Assembly: GCF_001646665.1 (NCBI RefSeq)
Contig: NZ_LWBU01000279.1
Coordinates: 310,760 to 374,759, forward strand
Reading direction: 5' to 3'
DNA: 64,000 nucleotides
From: Streptomyces noursei
GTDB lineage: Bacteria > Actinomycetota > Actinomycetes > Streptomycetales > Streptomycetaceae
Shown: piece after piece, positions 51,288 to 60,242 of the stretch
Numbering within the stretch: the stretch's first letter is position 1
Layout of the letters: each line of letters begins with the position of its first letter
Position numbers and translations under genes: made by a program
Notes under the pieces: model-generated
Told to the model about the DNA's origin: nothing
Seen by the model: only the letters and a program-made list of their open reading frames with translations
Databases searched by the model: none

Positions 51288-53732
51288 TCAGGGCGGGATG
51301 GGCTGCTCCGCCCAGATCGTCTTGCCGGTGGGGGTGTAGCGGGTGCCCCACTGCTGGGTCATCTGGGCGATGAGGAACAGGCCCCGGCCGCCTTCGTCGT
51401 CGCTGCCGGCCCGGCGGAGGTGGGGCGAGGTGTGGCCGGTGTCGGAGACCTCGCAGATGAGGGTGCGGTCGCGGATGAGCCGCAGCTGGATGGGGCCGGA
51501 GGCGTATCGGATGGCGTTGGTGACGAGTTCGCTGACGACGAGTTCGGTGGTGAAGGACAGTTCGCCGTCGAGTCCCCACGCGTCCACCTGTCCGGTGGCC
51601 AGGGCGCGGGCCCGGCCGACGGCCTCGGGGTCGTCGGCCAGGTCCCAGGCGGCGACCTCGTGGCTGTCGAGGGTGCGGGTGCGGACGAGAAGGAGCGCGG
51701 CGTCGTCGTCGACGGGGCCGGGCAGCAGGGTGCCGACGATCCGGTCGCACAGGTCGTCCAGCGGGCGGTGGTGTTCGGCGAGGACGCGGTGCAGCGCGTC
51801 GAGTTGGGCGTCGCGGTCGCTGGAACGGCCCTGGATCAGCCCGTCGGTGAACAGGGCGACGAGGCTGCCCTCGGCGAGGGTGAACTCGGCGCTCTCGAAG
51901 GGCAGTCCGCCCAGGCCGAGGGGCGGGCCCGCGGGGATGTCGGGGTGGCTGATCCGTCCGGTGGCGGGGTCGACGACGGACGGCAGCGGGCTGCCGGCGC
52001 GGGCCATGCTGCACCGTCCGGTGACCGGGTCGTACACGGCGTACAGGCAGGTGACGCCGAGGGCGGCGTCGTCGGGCTCGGCCTGGGTGGCGGTCTGCTC
52101 GTGGACGTCGTGGGTGATGAGTTCGTCGAGGCGGGTGAGGAGTTCGTCGGGCGGGAGGTCGAGCCGGGCGAGGGCGCGGACGCTGGTGCGGAGCCGGCCC
52201 ATGGTGGCGGCGGCGCGGACGCCGTGGCCGACGACGTCGCCGACGACGAGGCCGACGCGGGTGCCGGGCAGGGCGATCACGTCGTACCAGTCGCCGCCGA
52301 CGCCGGCCATGCTGTCGGCGGGCAGGTAGCGGTGGGCGACGTCCACGGCGGTGAGGCGGGGCAGGTGGCGGGGCAGCAGGCTGCGCTGGAGGGTGAGGGC
52401 CGCGGCGTGTTCACGGGTGTAGCGGCGGCCGTTGTCGATGCAGACGGCGGCGCGGGCCACGAGTTCGTCGGCGAGCGGCAGGTCGCCGGACTCGAACGGG
52501 TCGGGGTGTGCGTCGCGGCAGAAGGTCACGACGCCGAGGAAGGCGCCCTCGGTGCGCAGGGGTACGGCGAGGCGGGAGTGCGGGCCGTCGGTGTCGGGCG
52601 AGGTGTCGAGGACGGGGTGTCCGGCGGCCAGGCAGCGGGCCTGGAGGGAGCCCTCGGGGTAGTCGACGCCGTCCGGGCCGGAGCCGTGCGGCCGGTCCGC
52701 CGGGCCCTGCCACACCCGCACGACGCGTCCGGCCGTCAGTGTCTCGGCGGTCGGCTGGTCGCCCTCCAGGACGACGTCGAGAAGGTCGACGGTGATGCCG
52801 TCGGCGAACTGGGGGACGGCGACGGCGGAGAGCTCCTGTGCGGTGCGGGTCATGTCGAGGGAGGTGCCGACCCGACCGCCGGCCCGTACGAGGAGGTCCA
52901 GGCGCTGCTGGGCCAGGTAGCGGTCGGTGATGTCCACCGTCTCCTCGCACACGCCGAGGGGGCGGCCGTCGGCGTCCTGGAGCCGGTAGTAGGAGCAGGA
53001 CCAGACGTGGTCGTGCTCGGGGTCGGCGGGCGGGCGGCCGCTGTAGTGCAGCTCTATGACGGGCTCGCCGGTGACGAGCACCTCGCGCATGGTCTCCTCC
53101 AGCGTGGCCGGGTAGCCGTCGGAGAGGATCTCGCCCCGGGCGACCATCTCGTCGGGGCCGAGGCCGGCGTACTGGAGGGTGCCCATCTCCTCGTAGAGGG
53201 CGTGGTTGGTCCAGACGACCCGCAGGTCGGTGTCGTAGATGGCGAGGCCGACGGGCGACTGGGTGGCCAGGCCGCGGAGCATGGACTGGAGGGCCTCCCA
53301 CCGTTCCGTCTCGTCGGCGTCGGCGACGGCGAGCAGCCGGGCGGGGCCGGTGCCGTCGTGGGAGAGGGGGAGCGTGGCGGTCGCCACCCGGATGATGTGG
53401 CCGTCCCGGCGGCGCATGTGGAGCACCTTGTGCCGGGCCTGGGCGGCGCCGGGCAGGGGGGTGGCCAGGTGGTACTCGCCGGGGCGGTCCACGATGAAGG
53501 ATCCGATGGGGCGGCCCACCGCCTCGTTCGCCGGGTAGCCCAGCAGGGCGTGGGCAGCCGGGCCCCAGCCGACGACCGTCCCGTCGGCGTCGAGGGCGGC
53601 CGTGGCCGCTTTCGTGACGTCGAGGGGGCCGCGGAAGTCGGCACCCTCGGCCGCGTACACCGCGCTCATGGCACCTGCCTTCTCCGTCTCCTCATGGTCG
53701 GTCGGCGTCCGGCGCCGCACAACCGCGCTCAT
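51288..53732 (-). CDS. PAS-GAF-SpoIIE phosphatase with C-terminal ATPase domain
   Basis: The roughly 814-residue protein has two PAS-like domains (about 35-290), a GAF domain (about 295-440), a PP2C-type SpoIIE phosphatase domain with GGDWYDVI and GDVVGHGVRAA, and a HATPase_c domain of anti-sigma factor type (VVSELVTNAIRYA). Such proteins control sigma factors by dephosphorylating anti-anti-sigma proteins and binding sigma. The start at 53732 overlaps the upstream phosphatase stop (ATGA); an ATG at 53669 opens with the same ATGAGCGCGGT. It acts in the cytoplasm. Confidence 0.87.
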   Translation of the reverse strand: MSAVVRRRTPTDHEETEKAGAMSAVYAAEGADFRGPLDVTKAATAALDADGTVVGWGPAAHALLGYPANEAVGRPIGSFIVDRPGEYHLATPLPGAAQARHKVLHMRRRDGHIIRVATATLPLSHDGTGPARLLAVADADETERWEALQSMLRGLATQSPVGLAIYDTDLRVVWTNHALYEEMGTLQYAGLGPDEMVARGEILSDGYPATLEETMREVLVTGEPVIELHYSGRPPADPEHDHVWSCSYYRLQDADGRPLGVCEETVDITDRYLAQQRLDLLVRAGGRVGTSLDMTRTAQELSAVAVPQFADGITVDLLDVVLEGDQPTAETLTAGRVVRVWQGPADRPHGSGPDGVDYPEGSLQARCLAAGHPVLDTSPDTDGPHSRLAVPLRTEGAFLGVVTFCRDAHPDPFESGDLPLADELVARAAVCIDNGRRYTREHAAALTLQRSLLPRHLPRLTAVDVAHRYLPADSMAGVGGDWYDVIALPGTRVGLVVGDVVGHGVRAAATMGRLRTSVRALARLDLPPDELLTRLDELITHDVHEQTATQAEPDDAALGVTCLYAVYDPVTGRCSMARAGSPLPSVVDPATGRISHPDIPAGPPLGLGGLPFESAEFTLAEGSLVALFTDGLIQGRSSDRDAQLDALHRVLAEHHRPLDDLCDRIVGTLLPGPVDDDAALLLVRTRTLDSHEVAAWDLADDPEAVGRARALATGQVDAWGLDGELSFTTELVVSELVTNAIRYASGPIQLRLIRDRTLICEVSDTGHTSPHLRRAGSDDEGGRGLFLIAQMTQQWGTRYTPTGKTIWAEQPIPP

Positions 53733-56362
53733 GCCGTGCGGGGCCCGGGGCGGCCGTCCACGGCCGTCCGGGCGGCGAGGAGCAGGGCGATGTCGTCGGG
53801 CCGGTCCCCGGCGGGGGTCGCCTCGCGGATGAGCCGCTCGGCGGAGTCGGCGAGCGGGCACGTGCCGATGCCGGCGAGGGCGTGGCGCAGCCGCTCGATG
53901 CCGACGTCGATGTCGGTGCCCGGGCGCTCGACGAGCCCGTCCGTGTAGAGGGCGAGGATGTCGCCGGGGTCCAGCCGCACCTCGGTGACCGGGTAGGACG
54001 CCGAGGGGTCGATGCCGAGGACGACGCCGCCGGGGAGGTCGAGGACGTCCGTTGTGCCGTCCGGGTGACGCCGCAGGGGCGGGAGGTGGCCGGCGCGTAC
54101 GGCGCGGGTGGTGCCGGTCGTCACGTCCAGGACGATGTAGCAGCAGGTGGCGAACTGGCCCACGTCGAGGTCGATGAGCAGCCGATTGGTTCCGCTCATC
54201 ACCTCCTCGGGGTCGTGCTCGCTGAGCGCGAAGGCGCGGACGGCGCTGCGCAGCTGGCCCATGGTGGCGGCGGCGGCGACGCCGTGCCCCTGGACGTCGC
54301 CGATGACGAGGGCGATGCCGCGGCCGGTGTCGATGACGTCGTACCAGTCGCCGCCGATGTCCATGCCCTCGGTGCCGGGGAGGTAGCGGGCGGCGGTCTC
54401 GACGCCGGGGAGCTTCGGCAGGCGGTGCGGCAGGAGGGCGTCCTGGAGGCCCCGGGCGAGGGCCGCCTCGGAGTCGTAGCGCCGGGCGCGTTCGAGGGCC
54501 TGGGCGATGAGGCCGGCGAGGGCGGTGAGGACGGTGCGCTCCTCGGGGCTGAAGCCGCGGGGCTGGTCGAAGCCGAGGATGCAGGAGCCGACGGGGCGGC
54601 CGGAGGCGATGAGGGGGAGGAAGGCGCGGGCGCCGACGTGGGCGTCCATGGGGATGCCGGGGTAGGCGGCGGCCAGGTGCTCCATGGACTCGAAGAAGAT
54701 CGGGCGGCCGGTGGTGAGGGTCTCGACGCCGGGCAGCCGGGCGTCGAGGGGGACGCCGTCGAACCGGTTGAGGAAGCCCTGGGGGAAGCCGGTCTCCCAG
54801 GCGAGGTGGAGGTGGCGTTCGTCGAGGAGGTAGATCGCCAGCTGGCGGCCGCCGAACGCGGGGAGGAGCTCCTCGGTGACGACGGCGGAGACCTGGCGGG
54901 CGGTGACGGCCTCGGTGAGCGCGATGGCGAGGGCGACGGGGCGGTAGAGCATGGACGCCCGGTCCGCCGGGGAGCCGAGTCCGGCGCCGGGCGCGGCGAC
55001 GGATCCGGGGGCGTAGGCGGGCCGGTCGGTGGCGGTGAGCGTCATGGTGACGCCCTCGTGGCCCGGGTAGAGGGTGACGGAGAGCCACCGCCCGCCGTCG
55101 CGGCGGGCCTGGAACTGTACGGGTTCGTCGGAGAGCAGCGCGGCGCGGAAGTGGTCCTCGTGGGCGGGCCTGCCGAACCAGGGCAGGGCGTCCCACAGCA
55201 CCTGCCCGACCAGTTCGGGCCGGCCGCGGCCGAGGAGGGTCTCGGCGCTGCGGCTGGCGAACATGATCCGCCCGAGCCGGTCCAGCGAGCAGACCCCGCC
55301 AGGCAGCCGGTCGGCGCCGGCGGCCACGACGGGGCCGACGCCCGGTTCCACCAGGGCCCCGTGGAGGCCGTTCTCCGTGCGCGTCACCTCCAGGAGGCAC
55401 GGCCGGCCGTCGAGGGCCCGCAGCCAGATGCGGCGGCTGCGGGGCCGGCCGGAGTCGGCGACCTGGCGGGCGACGGTCCACAGCCCGTACGCGTCCTCCG
55501 GTGCGAGCAGCGCGGCGAGCGTGTCGACGCCGGTGGCGTCCGGCCTTCCGGGGCCCTCCGCGTCCGTGTGGGGGTGCGTGTGGGGCTGTGTGGGCGGGTG
55601 GGGGTGCCCGGGTCCGTCCTCGGGGTCCTGGCCGCCCGGTTCCCGGGGGGCGTCCGGCGCCGCGCCGGTGGCGGTGCCGGGGTCGTGGCCGCCGGTGCCC
55701 CGGGGCGGGGTGGCCGCGCCCCGCAGGATGGTGTGGAGGGGGCCGTCCATGGTGAGGGCCCCGGTGTCGGGGTCCCAGTGGAGGTGGCCGGTGCGGACGG
55801 GCGGGGTGTCGCCGGCGGGGAGCTGGACGTTGACGGGCGGGCCGTCCCAGACGACGGGGGCGCCGCGGGCGGTGAGGTCGGCGAGTTTCTCGGAGAGGCG
55901 TTGCGCGGTGTGCCGCATGCGTTGCCGGTCGGCGGGGTCGACCGGCCGGCCGGGGGTGGCCGCGCGGAGGACCACGAGCACCCCGAAGGCGTCGCGGCCG
56001 TGCGTGACCGGCTCGTACAGCGAGCCGAACGGGTAGGGCAGGCCCGCCATGAGCTGGGGGAAGCGGCGCATCGCGTCCTCGGCGTCGGCGAGGTGGATCG
56101 AGGTGCCGTACCGGTGGGACTCGGCCACCGGGAAGGGGCGGTTGGTGTGCATGCGCCACCAGGGGCGGAACAGCCGGGCGGGCAGTCCGGCGAGCGCGGC
56201 CAGCCGCAGCAGGCCCGGGGTGCCGGCGCGCAGGTAGACGCCGCCCGCGAAGGCGCCGGTGGCCTCGACGGCGTCCACCGTCGCGGCCGCCAGCTCCAGG
56301 GTCAGCCGGTCCGGCGGGCCCTGGGCGGTCCCGGTGCCGTTGCTGTGCGCATTGCCTGGCAT
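53729..56362 (-). CDS. GAF-PAS-GAF-SpoIIE phosphatase without ATPase domain
   Basis: The 877-residue protein has a GAF-like N-terminal domain (about 20-170), a His/Pro/Gly-rich linker (about 220-275), a PAS-like region (about 350-440), a second GAF domain (about 490-640) and a C-terminal SpoIIE domain with GGDWYDVID and GDVQGHGVAAAATMG. It lacks the ATPase domain of its partner, so it can dephosphorylate but not phosphorylate a target. The two genes overlap by 4 bp. It is divergent from the RpiR gene. Confidence 0.87.
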   Translation of the reverse strand: MPGNAHSNGTGTAQGPPDRLTLELAAATVDAVEATGAFAGGVYLRAGTPGLLRLAALAGLPARLFRPWWRMHTNRPFPVAESHRYGTSIHLADAEDAMRRFPQLMAGLPYPFGSLYEPVTHGRDAFGVLVVLRAATPGRPVDPADRQRMRHTAQRLSEKLADLTARGAPVVWDGPPVNVQLPAGDTPPVRTGHLHWDPDTGALTMDGPLHTILRGAATPPRGTGGHDPGTATGAAPDAPREPGGQDPEDGPGHPHPPTQPHTHPHTDAEGPGRPDATGVDTLAALLAPEDAYGLWTVARQVADSGRPRSRRIWLRALDGRPCLLEVTRTENGLHGALVEPGVGPVVAAGADRLPGGVCSLDRLGRIMFASRSAETLLGRGRPELVGQVLWDALPWFGRPAHEDHFRAALLSDEPVQFQARRDGGRWLSVTLYPGHEGVTMTLTATDRPAYAPGSVAAPGAGLGSPADRASMLYRPVALAIALTEAVTARQVSAVVTEELLPAFGGRQLAIYLLDERHLHLAWETGFPQGFLNRFDGVPLDARLPGVETLTTGRPIFFESMEHLAAAYPGIPMDAHVGARAFLPLIASGRPVGSCILGFDQPRGFSPEERTVLTALAGLIAQALERARRYDSEAALARGLQDALLPHRLPKLPGVETAARYLPGTEGMDIGGDWYDVIDTGRGIALVIGDVQGHGVAAAATMGQLRSAVRAFALSEHDPEEVMSGTNRLLIDLDVGQFATCCYIVLDVTTGTTRAVRAGHLPPLRRHPDGTTDVLDLPGGVVLGIDPSASYPVTEVRLDPGDILALYTDGLVERPGTDIDVGIERLRHALAGIGTCPLADSAERLIREATPAGDRPDDIALLLAARTAVDGRPGPRTA

Positions 56363-56510
56363 GTCCCAGCCTCACTGAGCGGGGTGGTCCGGCGCGCCGT
56401 CGTGGTGGAGGCGCGGTGCCGGGGCACACAGCCAGCATGCTCCCGAGCGCCCGCGTCGTGCACGTCGGTGCTCGTCGTGCACGTCGGGACTCCCGGAGGG
56501 GGTCGCACCG

Positions 56511-56527
56511 GTTGAGCTATGTTGAGC
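56511..56527 (+). promoter_or_regulatory. Direct repeat GTTGAGC, 10-bp period
   Basis: GTTGAGC occurs at 56511-56517 and again at 56521-56527, one helical turn apart, 29 bp upstream of the RpiR start. The surrounding bases (TATGTTGAGCGCAATAAGG) are less GC-rich than the genome. It may be part of the regulator's own promoter or operator. Confidence 0.45.
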
Positions 56528-56555
56528 GCAATAAGGACAAGAAGGAGGCCCACGG

Positions 56556-57488
56556 GTGCCATCAGGGCAGCAGGCACGCGCGCAGGCGGCTGCGATCACG
56601 CCGGGCAGGCCGTCCCCCACGGAGGAGTCGGCCCCCGCTGTTCCCATGGACCGGGTCATGGCGCTGTTCGGCGGCCACCGGCTGTCGCCCGCCCAACGCC
56701 GCATCGCCCAGTACATGATCGACCACCTGACGGAGGCGGCGTTCCTGTCGATCACGGACCTGGCGGAGCGCGTCGGCGTCAGCCAGCCGTCGGTGACGCG
56801 GTTCGCGACGTCGCTCGGGTACAGCGGGTTCCCCGCGCTGCGGGAGGCGCTGCAGCCCATCGCGCTGAGCGCGGTGGCCGGTACGCCGGACACCCGTGAG
56901 GAGATCCGCCGCAACGAGCTGCAGGCGGCGATCGACGCGGAGATCGAGAACCTGGAGCACCTGCGCCGCCTGGTCGCCGATCCGAGCCAGATCCTGGACG
57001 TCGGCAGCGAGTTGGCCGCTTCGGTGCCCTTGACGGTCCTGGGTCTGCGCATCTCGGTGTCGCTGGCGGAGTACTTCGCGTACGCGGCCCGGCGCATCCA
57101 CCCGGACGTGCGGTTGGTGACGCGGGGCGGCAGCGTCGCCTACGACGCGCTGCTGCAGTCCCGGGAGGCGGGCGGGACGTGGGTGCTGGCCTTCGCCATG
57201 CCGAGGCACGCGCACGAGACGCTCTCCACGATGCGGGCGGCCCGCCGGGCCGGTCTGCGCATCGCGCTGATCACCGACCTGACGCTCGGGCCGCTGGTGG
57301 AGGAGGCGGACGTGGCGCTGACCGCGGGGACCGGGTCGCGGCTGGTCTTCGACTCGTACGCGGCGCCGGGCGTCCTGGCGGCATCGGTGCTCCAGGCGAT
57401 GGCGGACGCCAACCCGGAGCGGACGCAGCTGCGGCTGGAGGGGTACGAGCAGGCCGCCGAGCAGCACAACTTCTTCCTCGACGACTGA
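56556..57488 (+). CDS. MurR/RpiR-family transcriptional regulator
   Basis: The 310-residue protein has the RpiR helix-turn-helix (about 30-105, LSITDLAERVGVSQPSVTRFATSLGYSGF) and a SIS sugar-phosphate binding domain (about 150-280). The family senses phosphosugars such as N-acetylmuramate 6-phosphate. The GTG start follows GAAGGAGG. No sugar-phosphate gene is adjacent. The palindromic island beyond its stop could hold its binding site. Confidence 0.88.
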   Translation: MPSGQQARAQAAAITPGRPSPTEESAPAVPMDRVMALFGGHRLSPAQRRIAQYMIDHLTEAAFLSITDLAERVGVSQPSVTRFATSLGYSGFPALREALQPIALSAVAGTPDTREEIRRNELQAAIDAEIENLEHLRRLVADPSQILDVGSELAASVPLTVLGLRISVSLAEYFAYAARRIHPDVRLVTRGGSVAYDALLQSREAGGTWVLAFAMPRHAHETLSTMRAARRAGLRIALITDLTLGPLVEEADVALTAGTGSRLVFDSYAAPGVLAASVLQAMADANPERTQLRLEGYEQAAEQHNFFLDD

Positions 57489-57519
57489 GTCCGCATCCGG
57501 CGTGTTCCCCCCGCCCCAC

Positions 57520-57602
57520 AAGGGCATTTTCAGACATTTACACACCGAGAGCCGCATGAAATTTTTCATACGCTTGCTTACTCGACGGTAAATATATTTA
57601 CT
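57520..57602. promoter_or_regulatory. AT-rich palindromic island
   Basis: This 80-bp stretch is far richer in A and T than the rest of the window. It holds two perfect palindromes: ATGAAATTTTTCAT (57556-57569) and GTAAATATATTTAC (57588-57601), 18 bp apart. TTGCTT (57574-57579) and TATTTA (57595-57600) could be a promoter, with a short spacer. It sits in the convergent gap between the RpiR gene and the DUF5133 gene, where no promoter is expected. Confidence 0.6.
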
Positions 57603-57642
57603 GCTCGGACACCCCGGTGCAACACACCGGGGGAACGAGCAG
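57601..57642 (+). terminator. Two-tier hairpin following the AT-rich island
   Basis: Outer arms CTGCTCG (57601-57607) and CGAGCAG (57636-57642) enclose an inner 8-bp stem CCCCGGTG (57612-57619) and CACCGGGG (57625-57632) with a 5-nt loop and internal loops of 4 and 3 nt. A 10-bp palindrome ACACCGGTGT follows (57644-57653). It may end transcription of both convergent genes, or be part of a small structured RNA. Confidence 0.6.
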
Positions 57643-57769
57643 AACACCGGTGTGACGGCGCTCCCTCCTCGCGCCGCCCCTGGTGTTCCGGCCGGGCGCT
57701 CCGCACTCCCCGCGGACACCCGTGGCGGCCCCGGTCAACCCCTGGGCCGGGGCCGCCGAAAGTCCACCC

Positions 57770-58063
57770 TCAGGTGGCGGTGACCGCCGTGGAGACCGCG
57801 GCCGTGGACACCGCCGCCGTGGCGGCCGCCGTCGCGGAGGCCACCGTGGCCGTCGCCGCCGAGGCGGTGGCGGCCAGCCGGGCCCGCGCGGCGGCCAGTG
57901 CCTGGTCCAGGTGCCGCGTTCCGGTGGTCACGCAGAGCGTGTACGCGACATCGTCGAGCCGTCGCTTCAGGTCGGGCGCGAGGGCCGGCTCCCGGGAGGC
58001 GGTGCACAGGGATTCGTAACGGGCCACGAGCTCACGAAGCACCGCGGGATGCGCCAACAGCAT
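57770..58063 (-). CDS. DUF5133-like protein with low-complexity tail
   Basis: The 97-residue protein starts MLLAHPAVLRELVARYESL and has RRLDDVAYTLCVTTGTR, matching my memory of DUF5133, a small helical family of Streptomyces. Its last 33 residues are almost only Ala, Thr, Val and Ser, unlike the usual short Ala-rich end. Function unknown. It is convergent with the RpiR gene. A weak AAGGCAGG lies before the ATG. Confidence 0.7.
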   Translation of the reverse strand: MLLAHPAVLRELVARYESLCTASREPALAPDLKRRLDDVAYTLCVTTGTRHLDQALAAARARLAATASAATATVASATAAATAAVSTAAVSTAVTAT

Positions 58064-58340
58064 GAACGTACCTGCCTTTCCCACGCCACGAAGCAAGGAG
58101 AGAGGGGACGCCGATGCCTTCTCCGGGCCGGCCTCCCCGGGACCGGGCGATGCGCCGGTCCCCGGACCGGGACGCCCTCCCGCACATGGATGTGCCCGCG
58201 CTCTCCGGTCCTCACACGACATTGTGATGCAACCGTGACGGATCCGCGCTGCGTGGGGTGAAAGGGCACCTGTGCTCCATTGTCGTGACATGGACCGCGG
58301 CGCCGGTAACCCGTTCCGGCACGGGGGTACGCCTCCGACC

Positions 58341-58532
58341 ATGGCTGTGAACCCCATCGAAATGCAGAAGGCCCTCGGCGGCGTCAACTACCCGGCGTCG
58401 AAGAAGGACATCGTCGATCAGGCGTCGAAGCACAAGGCCGGCCAGGAGGTCATGAAGGCCCTGGACTCCCTGCCCGACAAGGAGTACGAGTCCCCCGCCG
58501 CGATCAACAAGGAGGTCGGCAGGGGCGACTGA
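58341..58532 (+). CDS. DUF2795-like small protein
   Basis: The 63-residue protein (MAVNPIEMQKALGGVNYP, then SKKDIVDQASKHKAG and LDSLPDKEYESPAAINKEVG) fits the DUF2795 family, one compact helical domain found in many actinobacteria, function unknown. It stands alone; the ribosome site is weak. The 277-bp gap before it contains nothing I recognise. Confidence 0.8.
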   Translation: MAVNPIEMQKALGGVNYPASKKDIVDQASKHKAGQEVMKALDSLPDKEYESPAAINKEVGRGD

Positions 58533-58803
58533 CACCCGTCCCGCCCGGCCCGCCCCACTCCCCCACCGCCCCGTCCCCGCAGCCCGGGTGACGGGGCGGA
58601 CGCATGCCCGCCCGCGGGCGGCGGCTCACCCGAGTGGACGGCGTGGGGCTGTGCACCCGGCGCCCTCGCGCTCCACTGGCTGGACAGGGCGAAGTCCGCC
58701 GCCCTGTCCAGGCAACCCCGGTGGCCCCATGGCCATCCTCCCTATGCGGCGGCCCGAACTCCCGGACGCCGCCCCGCACACCAGTGCATGGAGTGAGCAG
58801 CCC

Positions 58804-59796
58804 ATGGTCCAAATGTCGGTCGTCGTCCCCTGCTTCGACGAGAGCGAGGTCGTCGACGCCTTCCACACCGCGCTCGTCGCCGCCCTCGAACCGACCGGCG
58901 TGACCTTCGAGGTCGCCTACGTCGACGACGGCAGCGGCGACCGGACCGTGGAGCGGCTGCGGTACCTGGCGGCGGTCGACCCGCGCGTGCGCTACACGTC
59001 CTTCAGCCGGAACTTCGGCAAGGAGTCGGCGCTGCTCGCGGGGATGCGGATGGCCCGGGGCGAGGTGGTCGTGCTCATGGACGCCGACCTCCAGCACCCG
59101 CCGGAACTGCTCCCCCGCATGCTGGAGCTGCACCGGCACGGCTACGACCAGGTCGTCGCCCGGCGCGACCGCACCGGCGAGGGCGCCGTGCGGACCGCGC
59201 TCAGCCGCGCCTACTACCGCCTGGTGCGCCGGTTCATGGACGTCGAGATCGTCGACGGCGCCGGCGACTTCCGGCTGCTGTCGCGCCGCGCGGTCGACTC
59301 CCTGCTGTCGCTGCCGGAGAGCAACCGCTTCTCCAAGGGCCTGTTCTCCTGGATCGGGTTCGACACCGTCAGCTTCACGTACCAGAACGTGGAGCGGGCC
59401 GCCGGGCGCTCCAAGTGGGGTGGCCGCCGGCTGCTCAACTACGGCATCGACGGGCTGCTGTCCTTCAACAGCCGGCCGCTGCGGCTGGCCATCCACACCG
59501 GGCTGTGGCTGTTCCTGTCCGCGCTCGTCTACGCGCTGTGGATCATCGCCAACGCGGTCCTCGACGGGGTCGACACCCCCGGCTACGCGACCCTCATCAC
59601 CGCCATCGTCGGGCTCAGCGGCATCCAGCTCGCGACGCTCGGCGTCATCGGCGAGTACGTGGGGCGGATCTACCACGAGGCGAAACGGCGCCCGCACTAC
59701 GTGGTGCGGGAGACCGACCGGTCGGCGGCCGTCCACCGGCACGACCCCCGGGACGTGCCGCTGGAGCCCGCGGGACGGGCGCGGCCGAAGCCGTGA
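58804..59796 (+). CDS. GtrB-like polyprenyl-phosphate glycosyltransferase (GT2)
   Basis: The 330-residue protein has a GT-A domain with VVVPCFDESEVV, VDDGSGDRTV, SRNFGKESALLAGM and the metal-binding LMDADLQHPPE, followed by two C-terminal membrane segments (about 230-300) with LGVIGEYVGRIY. That is the GtrB/DPM1 arrangement: it moves a sugar from a nucleotide donor to polyprenyl phosphate on the inner face of the membrane. GGAGTGA precedes the ATG. It overlaps the GtrA gene by 4 bp. Confidence 0.9.
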   Translation: MVQMSVVVPCFDESEVVDAFHTALVAALEPTGVTFEVAYVDDGSGDRTVERLRYLAAVDPRVRYTSFSRNFGKESALLAGMRMARGEVVVLMDADLQHPPELLPRMLELHRHGYDQVVARRDRTGEGAVRTALSRAYYRLVRRFMDVEIVDGAGDFRLLSRRAVDSLLSLPESNRFSKGLFSWIGFDTVSFTYQNVERAAGRSKWGGRRLLNYGIDGLLSFNSRPLRLAIHTGLWLFLSALVYALWIIANAVLDGVDTPGYATLITAIVGLSGIQLATLGVIGEYVGRIYHEAKRRPHYVVRETDRSAAVHRHDPRDVPLEPAGRARPKP

Positions 59797-60242
59797 AGCC
59801 CGCCGTCCTCCGGCAGTTCGTCTCCTTCTGCCTCATCGGGCTGGCGAACACCGCCGTCTACTTCGGGGTGTACGCCGCGCTCAACGTCTGGCTGCCCTAC
59901 CTGGCCGCCCACGTCGTCGGGTACGCGGTGAGCGTCGTCGGCTCGTTCCTGCTGAACTCGTACGTCACCGTCCGCACCCGGCCCACCTGGCGGGCCTTCG
60001 CCCGCTATCCCCTGTCGGGCGCGGCGAACGCCGTGGGCAGCGGAATCCTGCTGCACCTCGGCGTCAGCCGGCTGGGCATGGACGAGAACGCCGCGGCGAT
60101 CGCCGCCGGGCTCCTCGTCACGCCGCTCTCCTTCGTCCTGGCCCGCTGGGCCATCACCTCCGGGGCGGCCGCCACCCGCCGCTCCGCGGCGCGGCGGCCG
60201 CCCGGGGAGGAGCGGGTCACGGAAGGCGCGTCCCGCGAGTGA
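59793..60242 (+). CDS. GtrA-family membrane protein
   Basis: The 149-residue protein has four membrane segments with LRQFVSFCLIGLANTAVYF and VVGSFLLNSYVTVR, typical of GtrA. It is thought to flip the polyprenyl-linked sugar made by GtrB. GTG start, translationally coupled. Its 3' end overlaps the end of the opposite-strand membrane protein gene by 26 bp. Confidence 0.9.
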   Translation: MKPAVLRQFVSFCLIGLANTAVYFGVYAALNVWLPYLAAHVVGYAVSVVGSFLLNSYVTVRTRPTWRAFARYPLSGAANAVGSGILLHLGVSRLGMDENAAAIAAGLLVTPLSFVLARWAITSGAAATRRSAARRPPGEERVTEGASRE

